A stretch of DNA of 17,008 nucleotides from JAKEHA01 sp964560355 (GCA_964560355.1 CAZLLI010000059.1:1-17008); one strand, 5' to 3'. Shown: positions 8,500 to 15,403, numbered from the stretch's first letter. A program made the numbers and translations. Notes: generated by a model not told the origin, from the letters alone.

Positions 8500-9129
8500 A
8501 TGGAATGCATCCCCATGGAAGCGCTGGGGACGCTGGAGACCCTGGGTCCCGACGACCCCGCGCGCAGGCACGCGGACACGTGTCCGCGGTGCGGCGCGAT
8601 GGTGTTTGCGTATCGCGAATTCGTTCGCGCCGAAGCCCCCACCGGCGCGAACGTTCGCGACGCCGACGCGCGCCTGGCCGCGTTCATCGCGGAGCGCGTC
8701 GACGGCATCGCGACGACGGGCGCGTCGCGACGGCCGCACCGGCGTTGGTTCGAAATGCCGACGTTCCGCTTCGTGGCGGCGGCGGCGGTGATGGTGGTGG
8801 TGGCCGGTGTGGTCGCCAAGCGCATGCAGTCGCCGGAGCAGGCGGTGCTGCGCGGCGACCCGCGCGTGATCCTCACGCTGGAGGCGCCGCGCACACTCGG
8901 CGACGGATCGATCGAGCTGCGCTGGAGTGCGATCGCCAACGCCGACGCCTACCAAGTGGTCTTGCTGCGCGAAGACTTGACCGAAGTCGCGCGCATGCTC
9001 GCAAGCGGCGAGCGCGAGCTCACCTTGACGCGCGACGCCATCCCGGCCGGTGCGACGCACTGGCAGGTGACGGCTCTGCGCGAAGGCGGCGTGCTCACCG
9101 AGTCGGCGCCGGAGGCGCTGCCGAAGTAG
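8500..9129 (+). CDS. Transmembrane zinc-finger anti-sigma factor with ectodomain
   Basis: This 209-residue protein starts at ATG 8500, 5 nt after GGGAGG. It carries the His-x3-Cys-x2-Cys signature of zinc-binding anti-sigma domains (His24, Cys28, Cys31) in a short cytoplasmic domain, then basic residues, one membrane span (about 90-106) and an outer domain. The outer part (about 125-205) has beta-strand patterns such as IELRWSAIANADAYQVVL and THWQVTALREGG, resembling a fibronectin type III fold. Placed directly after the ECF gene, it should bind and hold that sigma at the membrane until a signal reaches the outer domain. It is followed by a strong intrinsic terminator. The zinc site lies close to the N-terminus, so the cytoplasmic part is compact. 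Anti-sigma role is strongly suggested by motif plus context; the ectodomain fold is less certain. Confidence 0.85.
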   Translation: MECIPMEALGTLETLGPDDPARRHADTCPRCGAMVFAYREFVRAEAPTGANVRDADARLAAFIAERVDGIATTGASRRPHRRWFEMPTFRFVAAAAVMVVVAGVVAKRMQSPEQAVLRGDPRVILTLEAPRTLGDGSIELRWSAIANADAYQVVLLREDLTEVARMLASGERELTLTRDAIPAGATHWQVTALREGGVLTESAPEALPK

Positions 9130-9160
9130 TTTGCAGGAAGAGGAAGCGCTGGAACGACGG

Positions 9161-9191
9161 GGCCGGGCGGTCATCGCCCGGCCTTTTTTTT
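9161..9191 (+). terminator. Rho-independent terminator after the sigma/anti-sigma genes
   Basis: A perfect 9-bp stem, GGCCGGGCG (9161-9169) with CGCCCGGCC (9175-9183), has a 5-nt loop and is followed by eight T residues (9184-9191). It lies 31 nt after the anti-sigma stop and closes the CHAT-sigma-anti-sigma transcription unit. Confidence 0.93.
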
Positions 9192-9244
9192 CGTTGCAGG
9201 CCCCCTTGCCGATCCGGCGCGTGCGGTCGTATCGTAGGTGGGTC

Positions 9245-9592
9245 ATGAGGAACACTCTCGTACTCGTAGCGGGACTGCTCGCCCTGGCCGGGTGCAGCGC
9301 GAACCCCGTCGCTCCCGCCAACGATCCGCCCGTCGTCACGTCGATCGCGGTCGGCCTCGATACGGTTTGGCTTGGGCAAGACTGCCCGCTGACCGCCGTC
9401 GCCACCGACCCCGACGGCGACCGCTTGAGCTTCCAGTGGGTGGTCGGCTCCGGCCGCGTAATCCAGCGGGGAAGCGACGCCGTCTACACCGCGACCAGTT
9501 GCTGCCTGGGCGGCAACCCCGTCAGCGTCATCGTGCGCGACGGTCGCGGCGGCGAAACCCGCTTCGACACCTTCGTCCACGTCCGCCAGTAA
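9245..9592 (+). CDS. Small lipoprotein with an Ig/PKD-like domain
   Basis: This is a 115-residue predicted lipoprotein. ATG 9245 begins a signal peptide ending in LALAGC, so Cys17 would be lipidated after signal peptidase II cleavage. The mature part holds one beta-rich domain with PPVVTSIAV, DPDGDRLSFQWVV and VSVIVRDGRGG, typical of PKD or Ig-like domains of surface proteins. A Cys pair (CC about 78-79) and an earlier Cys (about 49) could form a disulfide. An upstream extension in the same frame would destroy the signal peptide and is rejected. AGGTGG (9236-9241) is a close Shine-Dalgarno. TTGCCG/TATCGT (9206-9211, 9230-9235) is a weak promoter candidate after the terminator, but it would leave almost no leader. 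Its stop abuts that of the opposing nuclease gene. The exact role is unknown. Confidence 0.8.
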   Translation: MRNTLVLVAGLLALAGCSANPVAPANDPPVVTSIAVGLDTVWLGQDCPLTAVATDPDGDRLSFQWVVGSGRVIQRGSDAVYTATSCCLGGNPVSVIVRDGRGGETRFDTFVHVRQ

Positions 9593-10147
9593 CTACTCGT
9601 TCGTCTTCTTTTGGTGCTTCTGTCGCCACCGGTAGGGCGGCTCGAACGCCGGCTTGGGCGCGCTTTGCGCGGCGCGCAAGATGCGGTCGGCGAGGTCGGG
9701 GAATCCGTTGTCGCCGAAGTGCCTCACGTTTTCGTACGCGAGCCCGGCCTCCAGCAATTTCACTCCCAGCAATTCGCCGTCGACGAAGACGTGCGCGAGG
9801 CGGCGCTTATAGCGATCGCGCCCGTCGTAGGCCGCTTCGACGCGGTGCGCGCGCGTGATCCACGTGCGCGTCGACTCCGCGGCCGCGCGCCCGTAGGGCT
9901 GGTCTTCGAAGATGCCGACGTCTGGCTCGGCGACCTCGGGCGTGTCGACGCCGAGGACGCGAATCGGCTTACCGGAATAAAGGAAGGTATCTCCGTCATC
10001 GAACTCGATGCGGGCGACGTCGAGCGTCACCGCGCGCGGATACGACGAGGAAGCGCGCGCCGCGCCGTCGTCGCCCCCGCACGCGAGGACGAGTACCGTC
10101 GCCAACACCAAGAACCGCCACCCGCTCGCGCGCATGCCCGGGATCAT
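9593..10147 (-). CDS. Lipoprotein thermonuclease (staphylococcal nuclease-like, SNase domain)
   Basis: This 184-residue protein is read from ATG 10147; ATG 10135 would be four residues shorter. A hydrophobic signal ending in VLAC (Cys23) suggests lipid anchoring, so the enzyme would act in the cell envelope. The rest is an SNase domain: DGDTF (Asp51-Asp53), IRVLGVDTPE with Arg63 and Glu71, PYGRAAAE, and DRYKRRLAHVFVDG with an Arg about 115-116. These correspond to the Ca-binding Asp residues and the Arg35, Glu43 and Arg87 catalytic set of the staphylococcal enzyme. The known activity of the family is Ca-dependent cleavage of DNA and RNA. The C-terminal tail is basic (RWRQKHQKK). The gene is divergent from korA and convergent with the upstream lipoprotein, with no base between the two stops. 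Nutrient scavenging or biofilm DNA turnover are possible roles. Confidence 0.9.
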   Translation of the reverse strand: MIPGMRASGWRFLVLATVLVLACGGDDGAARASSSYPRAVTLDVARIEFDDGDTFLYSGKPIRVLGVDTPEVAEPDVGIFEDQPYGRAAAESTRTWITRAHRVEAAYDGRDRYKRRLAHVFVDGELLGVKLLEAGLAYENVRHFGDNGFPDLADRILRAAQSAPKPAFEPPYRWRQKHQKKTNE

Positions 10148-10213
10148 CGTCGATTCCACGCCGCGTTCGCAACCGGGTTGGCTGTGCAATCGGTAGCGAA
10201 CCAAGTCGGGGTT

Positions 10214-10247
10214 TGTTATACTGCCCTCGACCGGCCTACCGCCGGTC
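10214..10247 (+). promoter_or_regulatory. Extended -10 promoter and start-site hairpin for korAB
   Basis: TG-T-TATACT (10214-10222) matches an extended -10 element with 5 of 6 bases of TATAAT; the -35 region (TAGCGA, 10194-10199) is poor, as is usual for this promoter type. A start would be expected near 10229. Exactly there begins a perfect 7-bp hairpin, GACCGGC (10229-10235) with GCCGGTC (10241-10247), loop CTACC, which would sit at the 5' end of the mRNA. The structure is visible; a stabilising or regulatory effect is inferred. Confidence 0.5.
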
Positions 10248-10269
10248 AAGAGCCGCATTTGGGGGCAAC

Positions 10270-12006
10270 ATGCTACGAGGTGACATTACCGTCCGCGTCG
10301 CCGGTGAAGGCGGCGAGGGCGTCATCAGCACCGCGGAGATCTTGACCCGAGCCGCGGTCGACTCGGGCCTCGATATCTTCACGTTTCGATCCTACCCCGC
10401 CGAGATCAAAGGCGGGCTGGCCATGATGCAGGTGCGCATGAGCACCTCGCCCGTCGGCACCATCGGGCGCCACGCCGACGTCCTCATGGCCTTCAACCAA
10501 GAAGCTTTCGACGTGTGGTCCGGGCGCATGCTGCCGGGCAGCGTGCTCCTCTACGACCCCAAGCACTGCACGGTGCCGGAGAGTTTCCCGCACGCGCGCG
10601 TCGAAGTACCACTGCACGAAACCGCGATGAAGGAGACCGGCGCGCGCATCGCGAAGAACATCGTCGCGCTGGCGTCGCTGGTGGGTGTGCTCGACATTCC
10701 GTCGCACCACGCGCGCGACCTCGTCGCCAAGCAATTCAAGCGCAAGGGCGAAGACGTCGTCACCACCAACCTGAAGGCGTTCGACGCCGGGCTGTCGCTG
10801 TTAAACGGCAACCCGCGCCTTGCGAGCTTGAAGCTCGCGCGGCCGTCGAAGCCGGGCAAACCCGAAGGGCGCGTGGTGCTCTCGGGCAATCAGTCGTTGA
10901 GCTTGGGCGCGATCGCGGGCGGGTGTCGCTTCGTCGCCGGCTATCCCATCACGCCCGCCACGCAGGTGCTCGAGTTCATGATGAAGCACCTGCCCGCGTT
11001 CGGCGGCAGCGTCATCCAATCCGAGGACGAGATCTCCGCGATGGCGTCGTGCCTGGGTGCGTCGTACGCGGGCGCGCGCTCGATGACGGCGACGTCGGGC
11101 CCCGGGCTGTGCCTGATGAGCGAGCTCATCGGTATGGCGTCGATGTCGGAGATTCCGGTGGTCGTGGTCGACGTGATGCGCAGCGGCCCCGGCACCGGCA
11201 TGCCCACCAAGACCGAACAAGCCGACCTCATGTACGCGATCCACGGCAGCGCGGGAGAATCGCCGCGCATCGTGCTGGCCGCGACCAGCATCGAGGATTG
11301 CTTCCACCAGGCGATCCACGCCTTCAATCTGGCCGAGCGCTACCAGATGCCGGTCATTCTCTTGAGCGACCAGTCGATGGGCTATCGCACCGTCACCATG
11401 GACACGCCCGACGTCGCGCACATCGCGCTCGATTCGCGCGTGCTCGCCGACGAGGAATCGCTCGACGCGCGCTTCGCGATCACCGACACCGGCGTGTCGA
11501 GGACGGTGGTGCCCGGAACGGCGGACGGAATGTTCGTCACCACCGGGTTGGAGCACGACGAGCACGGCAACGCCAACTACACCCCCGAGAATCGCCATCG
11601 CATGGTCGAGAAACGCTTCCGCAAGATGGAAACGCTCGCGGGCGAAATGGCGAAAAACGGCAACGGCTTCCACGACGACGGCGATCGCGCGGAGGTGGGC
11701 GTGATCGGGTGGGGGTCGACGGAGGGCGCGATTCGCGAGGCGATCGGGCGCCTTCGCGCCGACGGCGTGCACGTCGCGCACCTGCAGCCCAAGGTGCTGC
11801 ACCCGCTGCCGGTGGCGTCGATCGAGAAGTTCCTGGCGCCGCTCAAGCGCGTCGTGGTGGTCGAAGAAAACCAGACCGGCCAGCTCGCGCACCACTTGCG
11901 CGCGCACGTTGCCATGAACGGCACCGAGCTCGTGCGAATCAACCAATGTTCCGGCCTTCCGTTCACCGCCGACGAAATCGTCACGGCGCTCGGAAGCCAC
12001 GTCTAA
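10270..12006 (+). CDS. korA: 2-oxoacid:ferredoxin oxidoreductase, fused gamma-alpha subunit
   Basis: This is a 578-residue subunit of a CoA-dependent 2-oxoacid (probably 2-oxoglutarate) oxidoreductase that converts a 2-oxoacid, CoA and oxidised ferredoxin to acyl-CoA, CO2 and reduced ferredoxin. Residues 1-185 are the gamma domain (VAGEGGEGVIS, YPAEIKGGLAMMQVR). Residues about 200-430 are the alpha pyrimidine-binding domain (GYPITPATQ about 224-232, TSGPGLCLMSE about 275-285, RSGPGTGMPTKTEQADL about 304-320). The C-terminal domain has VIGWGSTEGAIREA and VVVVEENQTGQLAHHLR. This gamma-alpha fusion is the KorA layout known from Mycobacterium and Hydrogenobacter. ATG 10270 follows a poor purine tract (GGGGG); the frame is open further upstream but lacks family similarity. 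korB follows after 12 nt. Substrate choice between 2-oxoglutarate and other 2-oxoacids cannot be settled by eye. Confidence 0.93.
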   Translation: MLRGDITVRVAGEGGEGVISTAEILTRAAVDSGLDIFTFRSYPAEIKGGLAMMQVRMSTSPVGTIGRHADVLMAFNQEAFDVWSGRMLPGSVLLYDPKHCTVPESFPHARVEVPLHETAMKETGARIAKNIVALASLVGVLDIPSHHARDLVAKQFKRKGEDVVTTNLKAFDAGLSLLNGNPRLASLKLARPSKPGKPEGRVVLSGNQSLSLGAIAGGCRFVAGYPITPATQVLEFMMKHLPAFGGSVIQSEDEISAMASCLGASYAGARSMTATSGPGLCLMSELIGMASMSEIPVVVVDVMRSGPGTGMPTKTEQADLMYAIHGSAGESPRIVLAATSIEDCFHQAIHAFNLAERYQMPVILLSDQSMGYRTVTMDTPDVAHIALDSRVLADEESLDARFAITDTGVSRTVVPGTADGMFVTTGLEHDEHGNANYTPENRHRMVEKRFRKMETLAGEMAKNGNGFHDDGDRAEVGVIGWGSTEGAIREAIGRLRADGVHVAHLQPKVLHPLPVASIEKFLAPLKRVVVVEENQTGQLAHHLRAHVAMNGTELVRINQCSGLPFTADEIVTALGSHV

Positions 12007-12018
12007 GGAAGTTTGCGT

Positions 12019-12876
12019 ATGAACGAAGCAGTCGCGTTGAAAGCGAAGGATTACAAGAACGACGTCGAGCCCATTTGGTGCCCGGGGTGCGGTGACTACG
12101 GCGACTTGGCCGCTTTCACGCAGGCGCTCGCCTCTCTGCAACTCGATCCCAAGGACGTGTGCATCGTGTCGGGGATCGGCTGCTCGGGGCGCTTCTCGCA
12201 CTTCGTGAAGTGCTACGCGTACCACACGGCGCACGGGCGCGCCCTGCCGACCGCGATCGGCGTCAAGGCGGCGAATCCCAAGCTCAAGGTGTTCGTGGTG
12301 GGTGGCGACGGCGACGGATTCTCGATCGGGGGCGGGCACATCCCGCACGCCGCGCGTCGCAACGCGGACATCACCTACATGATCATCGACAACGCGATCT
12401 ATGGGCTGACCAAGGGCCAGGTATCGCCGACGTCGCCGGTGGGCATGGTGTCGGGAACGACGCCGCTCGGTCTCGAAGACCCGCCGCTCGACCCGCTGCC
12501 GATGCTGCTCTCGTACGGCGTGAGTTTCGTCGCGCGCGGTTTCTCCTCCGACGTCAAGCAGGTCGCGAAGCTGGTGCAGGAGGCCGTCGCGCACCCCGGC
12601 TTCGCCATCGTGCACTTGGTGTCGCCGTGCCCGACCTTCAACCAGGTGATCACGTTCGACTTCATGAAGGAGCGCGTGGCACCGGTTCCGGCCGACCACG
12701 ATTCCACCGACATCGACGCGGCGTTTCGTTTGGCGCTCAACCGCGACCATTTCTACACCGGCGTGTTCTATCGCAACACGCTCCTCCCGACCATGGAGCA
12801 GAAGCTCGAGCACCAGCGGCGGCTGACCATGGATCGACAGCCGCGGTCACTCGAGCGCCTGTTCGCGCAGTTCTAG
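12019..12876 (+). CDS. korB: 2-oxoacid:ferredoxin oxidoreductase, beta subunit
   Basis: This 285-residue partner of KorA carries thiamine diphosphate and a 4Fe-4S cluster. The TPP motif is GDGDGFSIGGGH (about 97-108) followed by the DNAIYGLTKGQVSPTSP segment (about 124-140). Probable cluster ligands are Cys21 and Cys24 (WCPGCGDYG), Cys55 (GIGCSGR) and Cys204 (SPCPTF). ATG 12019 has AAGGAAG 7 nt upstream; a TTG at 12013 is less likely. No separate ferredoxin (delta) subunit is present, as in other two-subunit KorAB enzymes that use free ferredoxin. The pair would supply reducing power for the TCA cycle in either direction. Length and motifs are normal, and no frameshift is seen. Confidence 0.95.
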   Translation: MNEAVALKAKDYKNDVEPIWCPGCGDYGDLAAFTQALASLQLDPKDVCIVSGIGCSGRFSHFVKCYAYHTAHGRALPTAIGVKAANPKLKVFVVGGDGDGFSIGGGHIPHAARRNADITYMIIDNAIYGLTKGQVSPTSPVGMVSGTTPLGLEDPPLDPLPMLLSYGVSFVARGFSSDVKQVAKLVQEAVAHPGFAIVHLVSPCPTFNQVITFDFMKERVAPVPADHDSTDIDAAFRLALNRDHFYTGVFYRNTLLPTMEQKLEHQRRLTMDRQPRSLERLFAQF

Positions 12877-12958
12877 CGCTCCCGCGAATTCCGCGTTCAT
12901 TCGGCGGTGGCGAGCGCGTCGCGCGCGGTGTATTCCTACGGCGCATGAAGGAGGAGCC

Positions 12959-13489
12959 ATGACCATTTCGTATACGTTTCTCTCGTCGCCGTTCGGAAAG
13001 ATCCTGGTCGCGTGGGGAGACCGTGGGCTCGTTCGCGTCGGCATCCGCGGCGAAGCAGCGGAGAAGATCGAGCGCGGCTGGCGCTTCGACCCCGCGCTCG
13101 ACTGCGACGCCACCCGCCAGCTGCGCGAATACTTCGACGGCGAGCGCCGCGCGTTCGATCTCCCGCGCGTGCTCGAAGGCACTGCGTTCCAACTCGACGT
13201 GTGGCGCGCGCTCGAACGCATTCCGTTCGGCGCGACGGCGTCGTACGGAGAAGTGAGCGCTGCCATCGGGAGCGCAAAGGCGTCGCGGGCGGTGGGGATG
13301 GCGTGCGGCGCGAACCCGTTGCCGATCGTGATTCCGTGTCATCGCGTGATCGGTGCGAGCGGCAAGCTGGTCGGATTCGGTGGGGGCGTGGAGATGAAGC
13401 GCGCACTGCTTCGCTTCGAAGCGGGAATGCGTCCGCGTACTGTCGGCGCCCTCGAACTGCCCTACGTCGCGACCAGCCCCAGGAGCTAA
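12959..13489 (+). CDS. ogt: Methylated-DNA--protein-cysteine S-methyltransferase
   Basis: This 176-residue suicide DNA-repair protein transfers alkyl groups from O6-alkylguanine to its own Cys. The active site IPCHRVIG holds Cys127. FQLDVWRALERIPFGATASYGEV (winged-helix DNA-binding part, with the Tyr of the family) and ASRAVGMACGANPLPIVIPCHR are diagnostic. No Ada-type regulatory or AlkA domain is attached, so this is the Ogt/MGMT single-function type. ATG 12959 follows AAGGAGG at 12948-12954. The 82 nt before it contain no clear promoter, so it may be read through from korAB or have a weak promoter of its own. Identity is secure; the gene symbol is by family. Confidence 0.94.
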   Translation: MTISYTFLSSPFGKILVAWGDRGLVRVGIRGEAAEKIERGWRFDPALDCDATRQLREYFDGERRAFDLPRVLEGTAFQLDVWRALERIPFGATASYGEVSAAIGSAKASRAVGMACGANPLPIVIPCHRVIGASGKLVGFGGGVEMKRALLRFEAGMRPRTVGALELPYVATSPRS

Positions 13490-13556
13490 GGCCGCCCCGG
13501 ACAGCGAGTTCGGCGGGGTAGAAGATCGCCAAGCTGCGACTGCCAAAAACGTACCC

Positions 13557-13586
13557 TTGACGCTACTTGGGGGGGCGTGATAGACT
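13557..13586 (+). promoter_or_regulatory. Sigma-70 type promoter for the secreted-protein genes
   Basis: TTGACG (13557-13562, 5 of 6) and TAGACT (13581-13586, 4 of 6) lie 18 bases apart, with a TG one base before the -10 (13578-13579), an extended -10. The start would be near 13593, giving a leader of about 265 nt before ATG 13859. This is the best promoter match seen in the window. Confidence 0.6.
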
Positions 13587-13592
13587 TTGATC

Positions 13593-13858
13593 CACTACAC
13601 GGAATGTACCCGGACCGCGCGCTATTCCTCGGCGCACCGGGTGCACTTGGGGTGCACCAACAAGCGTTTTGCCGCGCGAGAGGGCGGCAAAGGCGAGCCG
13701 CATCAAGGGTTGTACCTAAACACAACGAAGTCTCTCTCGATAGTTCCCACGTCGATTAACCTGACTCCGATCGGGTGCTACTCGCAGCGAGATTGAGTTC
13801 TCCGCGCCGATTTGCGGCGCGGGGATGAACTCTTATGGACGAGGTAAGGAGGAGGAGT
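13593..13858 (+). promoter_or_regulatory. Long structured 5' leader (candidate cis-regulatory RNA)
   Basis: The region before the first secreted paralogue holds no convincing gene but several hairpins in series: GGTGCAC/GTGCACC (13640-13646 with 13652-13658), TTTGCCGC/GCGGCAAA (13668-13675 with 13684-13691), GTTGT/ACAAC (13709-13713 with 13722-13726), and a long one, GAGTTC plus CCGCGCCG pairing with CGGCGCGG plus GAACTC (13795-13832, loop ATTTG). Competing pairings exist: GCGGC 13684-13688 can instead pair with GCCGC 13697-13701, and GCACC 13634-13638 with GGTGC 13651-13655. The last hairpin ends 13 nt before the Shine-Dalgarno AAGGAGG (13846-13852). I do not recognise a known riboswitch class. 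The 13490-13556 part upstream shows no gene and no T-run terminator. Confidence 0.45.
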
Positions 13859-14560
13859 ATGAAGGCTGTGATCGTGATTCTTCTCTCCGTCTTGGTCAGC
13901 GTTCCCGCGCTGGCTGGGCCGCCCAATAACGGCACGTACAAGTCGACCGATATTGGCGGGACCATGCTGCCCGGGCGTTACAGCGAGAGCTGGTTCGGTG
14001 GACCGCTCGCCGTGAACAACACGCTGAATGAGCAGTCGTGGAACGGCGCGCTCGGGACCGAGTGGCACTGGTATTGTCCCTGGGTCACCGGCAAGGTGCT
14101 GCTGGTCAACACCGTCAACGGCGCGGGTAACGGCCAGAAGATCTGGCGCGTGTCCTACACCGGCGGTTTCTGCTGGCTCTCGAACACGGGCCCGTGGGGC
14201 GGTACCGATCCTACGTACCTGGCGAACATTAGCGTGTGGGTTGCCATCGTGACGGAAACGTACGCCAACTTCATCGAAGTCGGCACGGTTCGTAACCACA
14301 ACGCGCAAGCGACGTTCAACAATTACAACCAGGAGTGCATGTCCCTGTCGGTGACGAACGCTGAAAAGCGCGGCGACACCAACGGCGGTCCGCTCCCGGC
14401 GAACTACCCGGCGTTCTGGGATTGGTTCGTGTGCGCGCCTTCGGCGATGCCCGGCGAGTGGGGCGACGTCGACGCGATCACGTTCACGATCACGGGCTGC
14501 CAGACAGTCGCGGTTGAGAACAAGTCCTGGGGCCAAGTCAAGGCGATGTACAGGGACTAA
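13859..14560 (+). CDS. Secreted protein of unknown function, paralogue 1
   Basis: This 233-residue protein is not recognised. A signal peptide (residues 1-19, ending PALA) is followed by a mature protein starting GPPNNGTYKS, rich in Trp, Tyr, Asn and Gly. It aligns end to end with the next gene; shared blocks are GPPxNGTYKS, ESW/QSW near the first third, GNGQ-I, YTGG, PWxGG-DP-Y, a Cys-Met pair, GxWGD, TGC, and a C-terminal EN-x-(S/T)-WG-x-VK-x-x-YRD. Cys73, 160, 192 and 214 have counterparts in the paralogue, suggesting two disulfides; Cys105 is extra. The composition and exported state suggest a beta-rich envelope or secreted protein. ATG 13859 has AAGGAGG 6 nt upstream. A strong promoter and a structured leader precede it. 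No catalytic motif is visible. Confidence 0.85.
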   Translation: MKAVIVILLSVLVSVPALAGPPNNGTYKSTDIGGTMLPGRYSESWFGGPLAVNNTLNEQSWNGALGTEWHWYCPWVTGKVLLVNTVNGAGNGQKIWRVSYTGGFCWLSNTGPWGGTDPTYLANISVWVAIVTETYANFIEVGTVRNHNAQATFNNYNQECMSLSVTNAEKRGDTNGGPLPANYPAFWDWFVCAPSAMPGEWGDVDAITFTITGCQTVAVENKSWGQVKAMYRD

Positions 14561-14671
14561 CTAATCGACATTAGAGCGTTCCGGACCGGTCATCACAGCT
14601 CCGACGACCATGACACCGGTTCGGCGACGATGGGAACTCGAGCGCTTGGGCCCGCCCTTTCGACCGGGCTC
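14561..14671 (+). promoter_or_regulatory. Inverted repeats between the two paralogues
   Basis: CTAAT-CGAC-ATTAG (14561-14574) is a perfect 5-bp inverted repeat directly after the first stop. A second hairpin, GGGCCCG (14648-14654) with CGGGCTC (14665-14671, one GU pair), lies 9 nt before the Shine-Dalgarno of paralogue 2, a placement like that of the last leader hairpin of paralogue 1. No T-run terminator and no clear -35/-10 pair were found, so the two genes may share a transcript. Confidence 0.3.
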
Positions 14672-14695
14672 GGCGACATTAAGGAGGACGAAGGC

Positions 14696-15403
14696 ATGAG
14701 GAATGCGATTCTGATTTCGATTCTGACGGTCGTTCTCGTGGCCGGCGCGGCGTCGGTGTACGCCGGTCCGCCGCTCAACGGAACGTACAAGTCGTCGAAC
14801 GGCCAATTCGACGAAGGCCGCGAGGCCTCGTCGTGGGCCGCCGGCGGCGGCTTCTTGAGCACGGGCGGCGTCTTGCACGCCGAGTCGTGGGACGGCGCCG
14901 CGCTGGGTGGCGACTGGAAGATCGTGTGTCCGCAGGTTGCGAGCGTGTCGTTGATCGTCGACCTCGTGTTCGGCGGCAACGGCCAGCGCATCTTCCAGAT
15001 CGACTACACCGGCGGCTATGTCACGCTCGGTGGCGTCGGCACTCCGTGGGCGGGCGGCGATCCGAGCTATACGGGCGCGATCACGACCTACACGGAGATT
15101 CGCACCGTGCAGTACGCCGCGAACGTGAAAGTCGGTTCGGTGAGCGACCACGCGGTCAGCGCGAACCTGCAAGGGTACACGCAGACCTGCATGACGTGGG
15201 CGATCGGCAACGGCGCGTGGCTGGGCGAGAGCCCGGCGGCGAAGCCGGCCGGCTACCCGACGTTCCTCGATCCGGCTTGCGGCAACACGGCGACGACGGG
15301 TCACTGGGGTGACATCACCGATCTGACGCTGTCGATTACGGGTTGCGCGGTGGCGACGGAAAACGCCACCTGGGGGAAAGTGAAGTCTCTCTACCGAGAC
15401 TAG
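14696..15403 (+). CDS. Secreted protein of unknown function, paralogue 2
   Basis: This 235-residue protein is a tandem paralogue of the preceding gene. The signal peptide is residues 1-23 (ending SVYA) and the mature protein again begins GPP-x-NGTYKS. The four shared cysteines are Cys78, 165, 195 and 217; the fifth of paralogue 1 is absent. It ends ENATWGKVKSLYRD, parallel to ENKSWGQVKAMYRD of its neighbour, so the C-terminus is under strong constraint. ATG 14696 has AAGGAGG 8 nt upstream; a longer upstream frame would bury the signal peptide. Base composition is more GC-rich than paralogue 1 and the middle region differs, so the duplication is old. The gene is followed by an intrinsic terminator. 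Function is unknown. Confidence 0.86.
   Translation: MRNAILISILTVVLVAGAASVYAGPPLNGTYKSSNGQFDEGREASSWAAGGGFLSTGGVLHAESWDGAALGGDWKIVCPQVASVSLIVDLVFGGNGQRIFQIDYTGGYVTLGGVGTPWAGGDPSYTGAITTYTEIRTVQYAANVKVGSVSDHAVSANLQGYTQTCMTWAIGNGAWLGESPAAKPAGYPTFLDPACGNTATTGHWGDITDLTLSITGCAVATENATWGKVKSLYRD

Noticed and set aside
10801..12813. A 670-codon open frame on the minus strand opposite korAB
   Set aside because: korA and korB are certain by motif; the minus frame is a GC-driven shadow spanning both genes.
13593..13740. A GEMM (c-di-GMP-I) or THF riboswitch in the leader, suggested by CCTAAAC and CACAACGAAG
   Set aside because: The order and spacing of the other conserved GEMM and THF segments are absent; the short matches are likely chance. 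An Rfam search would settle it.
13577..13796. Two short overlapping open frames (60 and 69 codons) in the leader before the secreted paralogues
   Set aside because: They begin at or just after the -10 element, have no ribosome site and no recognisable sequence, and overlap the hairpins.
13751..14569. GTCGATTA (13751-13758) and its reverse complement TAATCGAC (14562-14569) as a shared operator of the two paralogues
   Set aside because: An 8-base match is expected by chance in a window this size; without further copies it is not supported.
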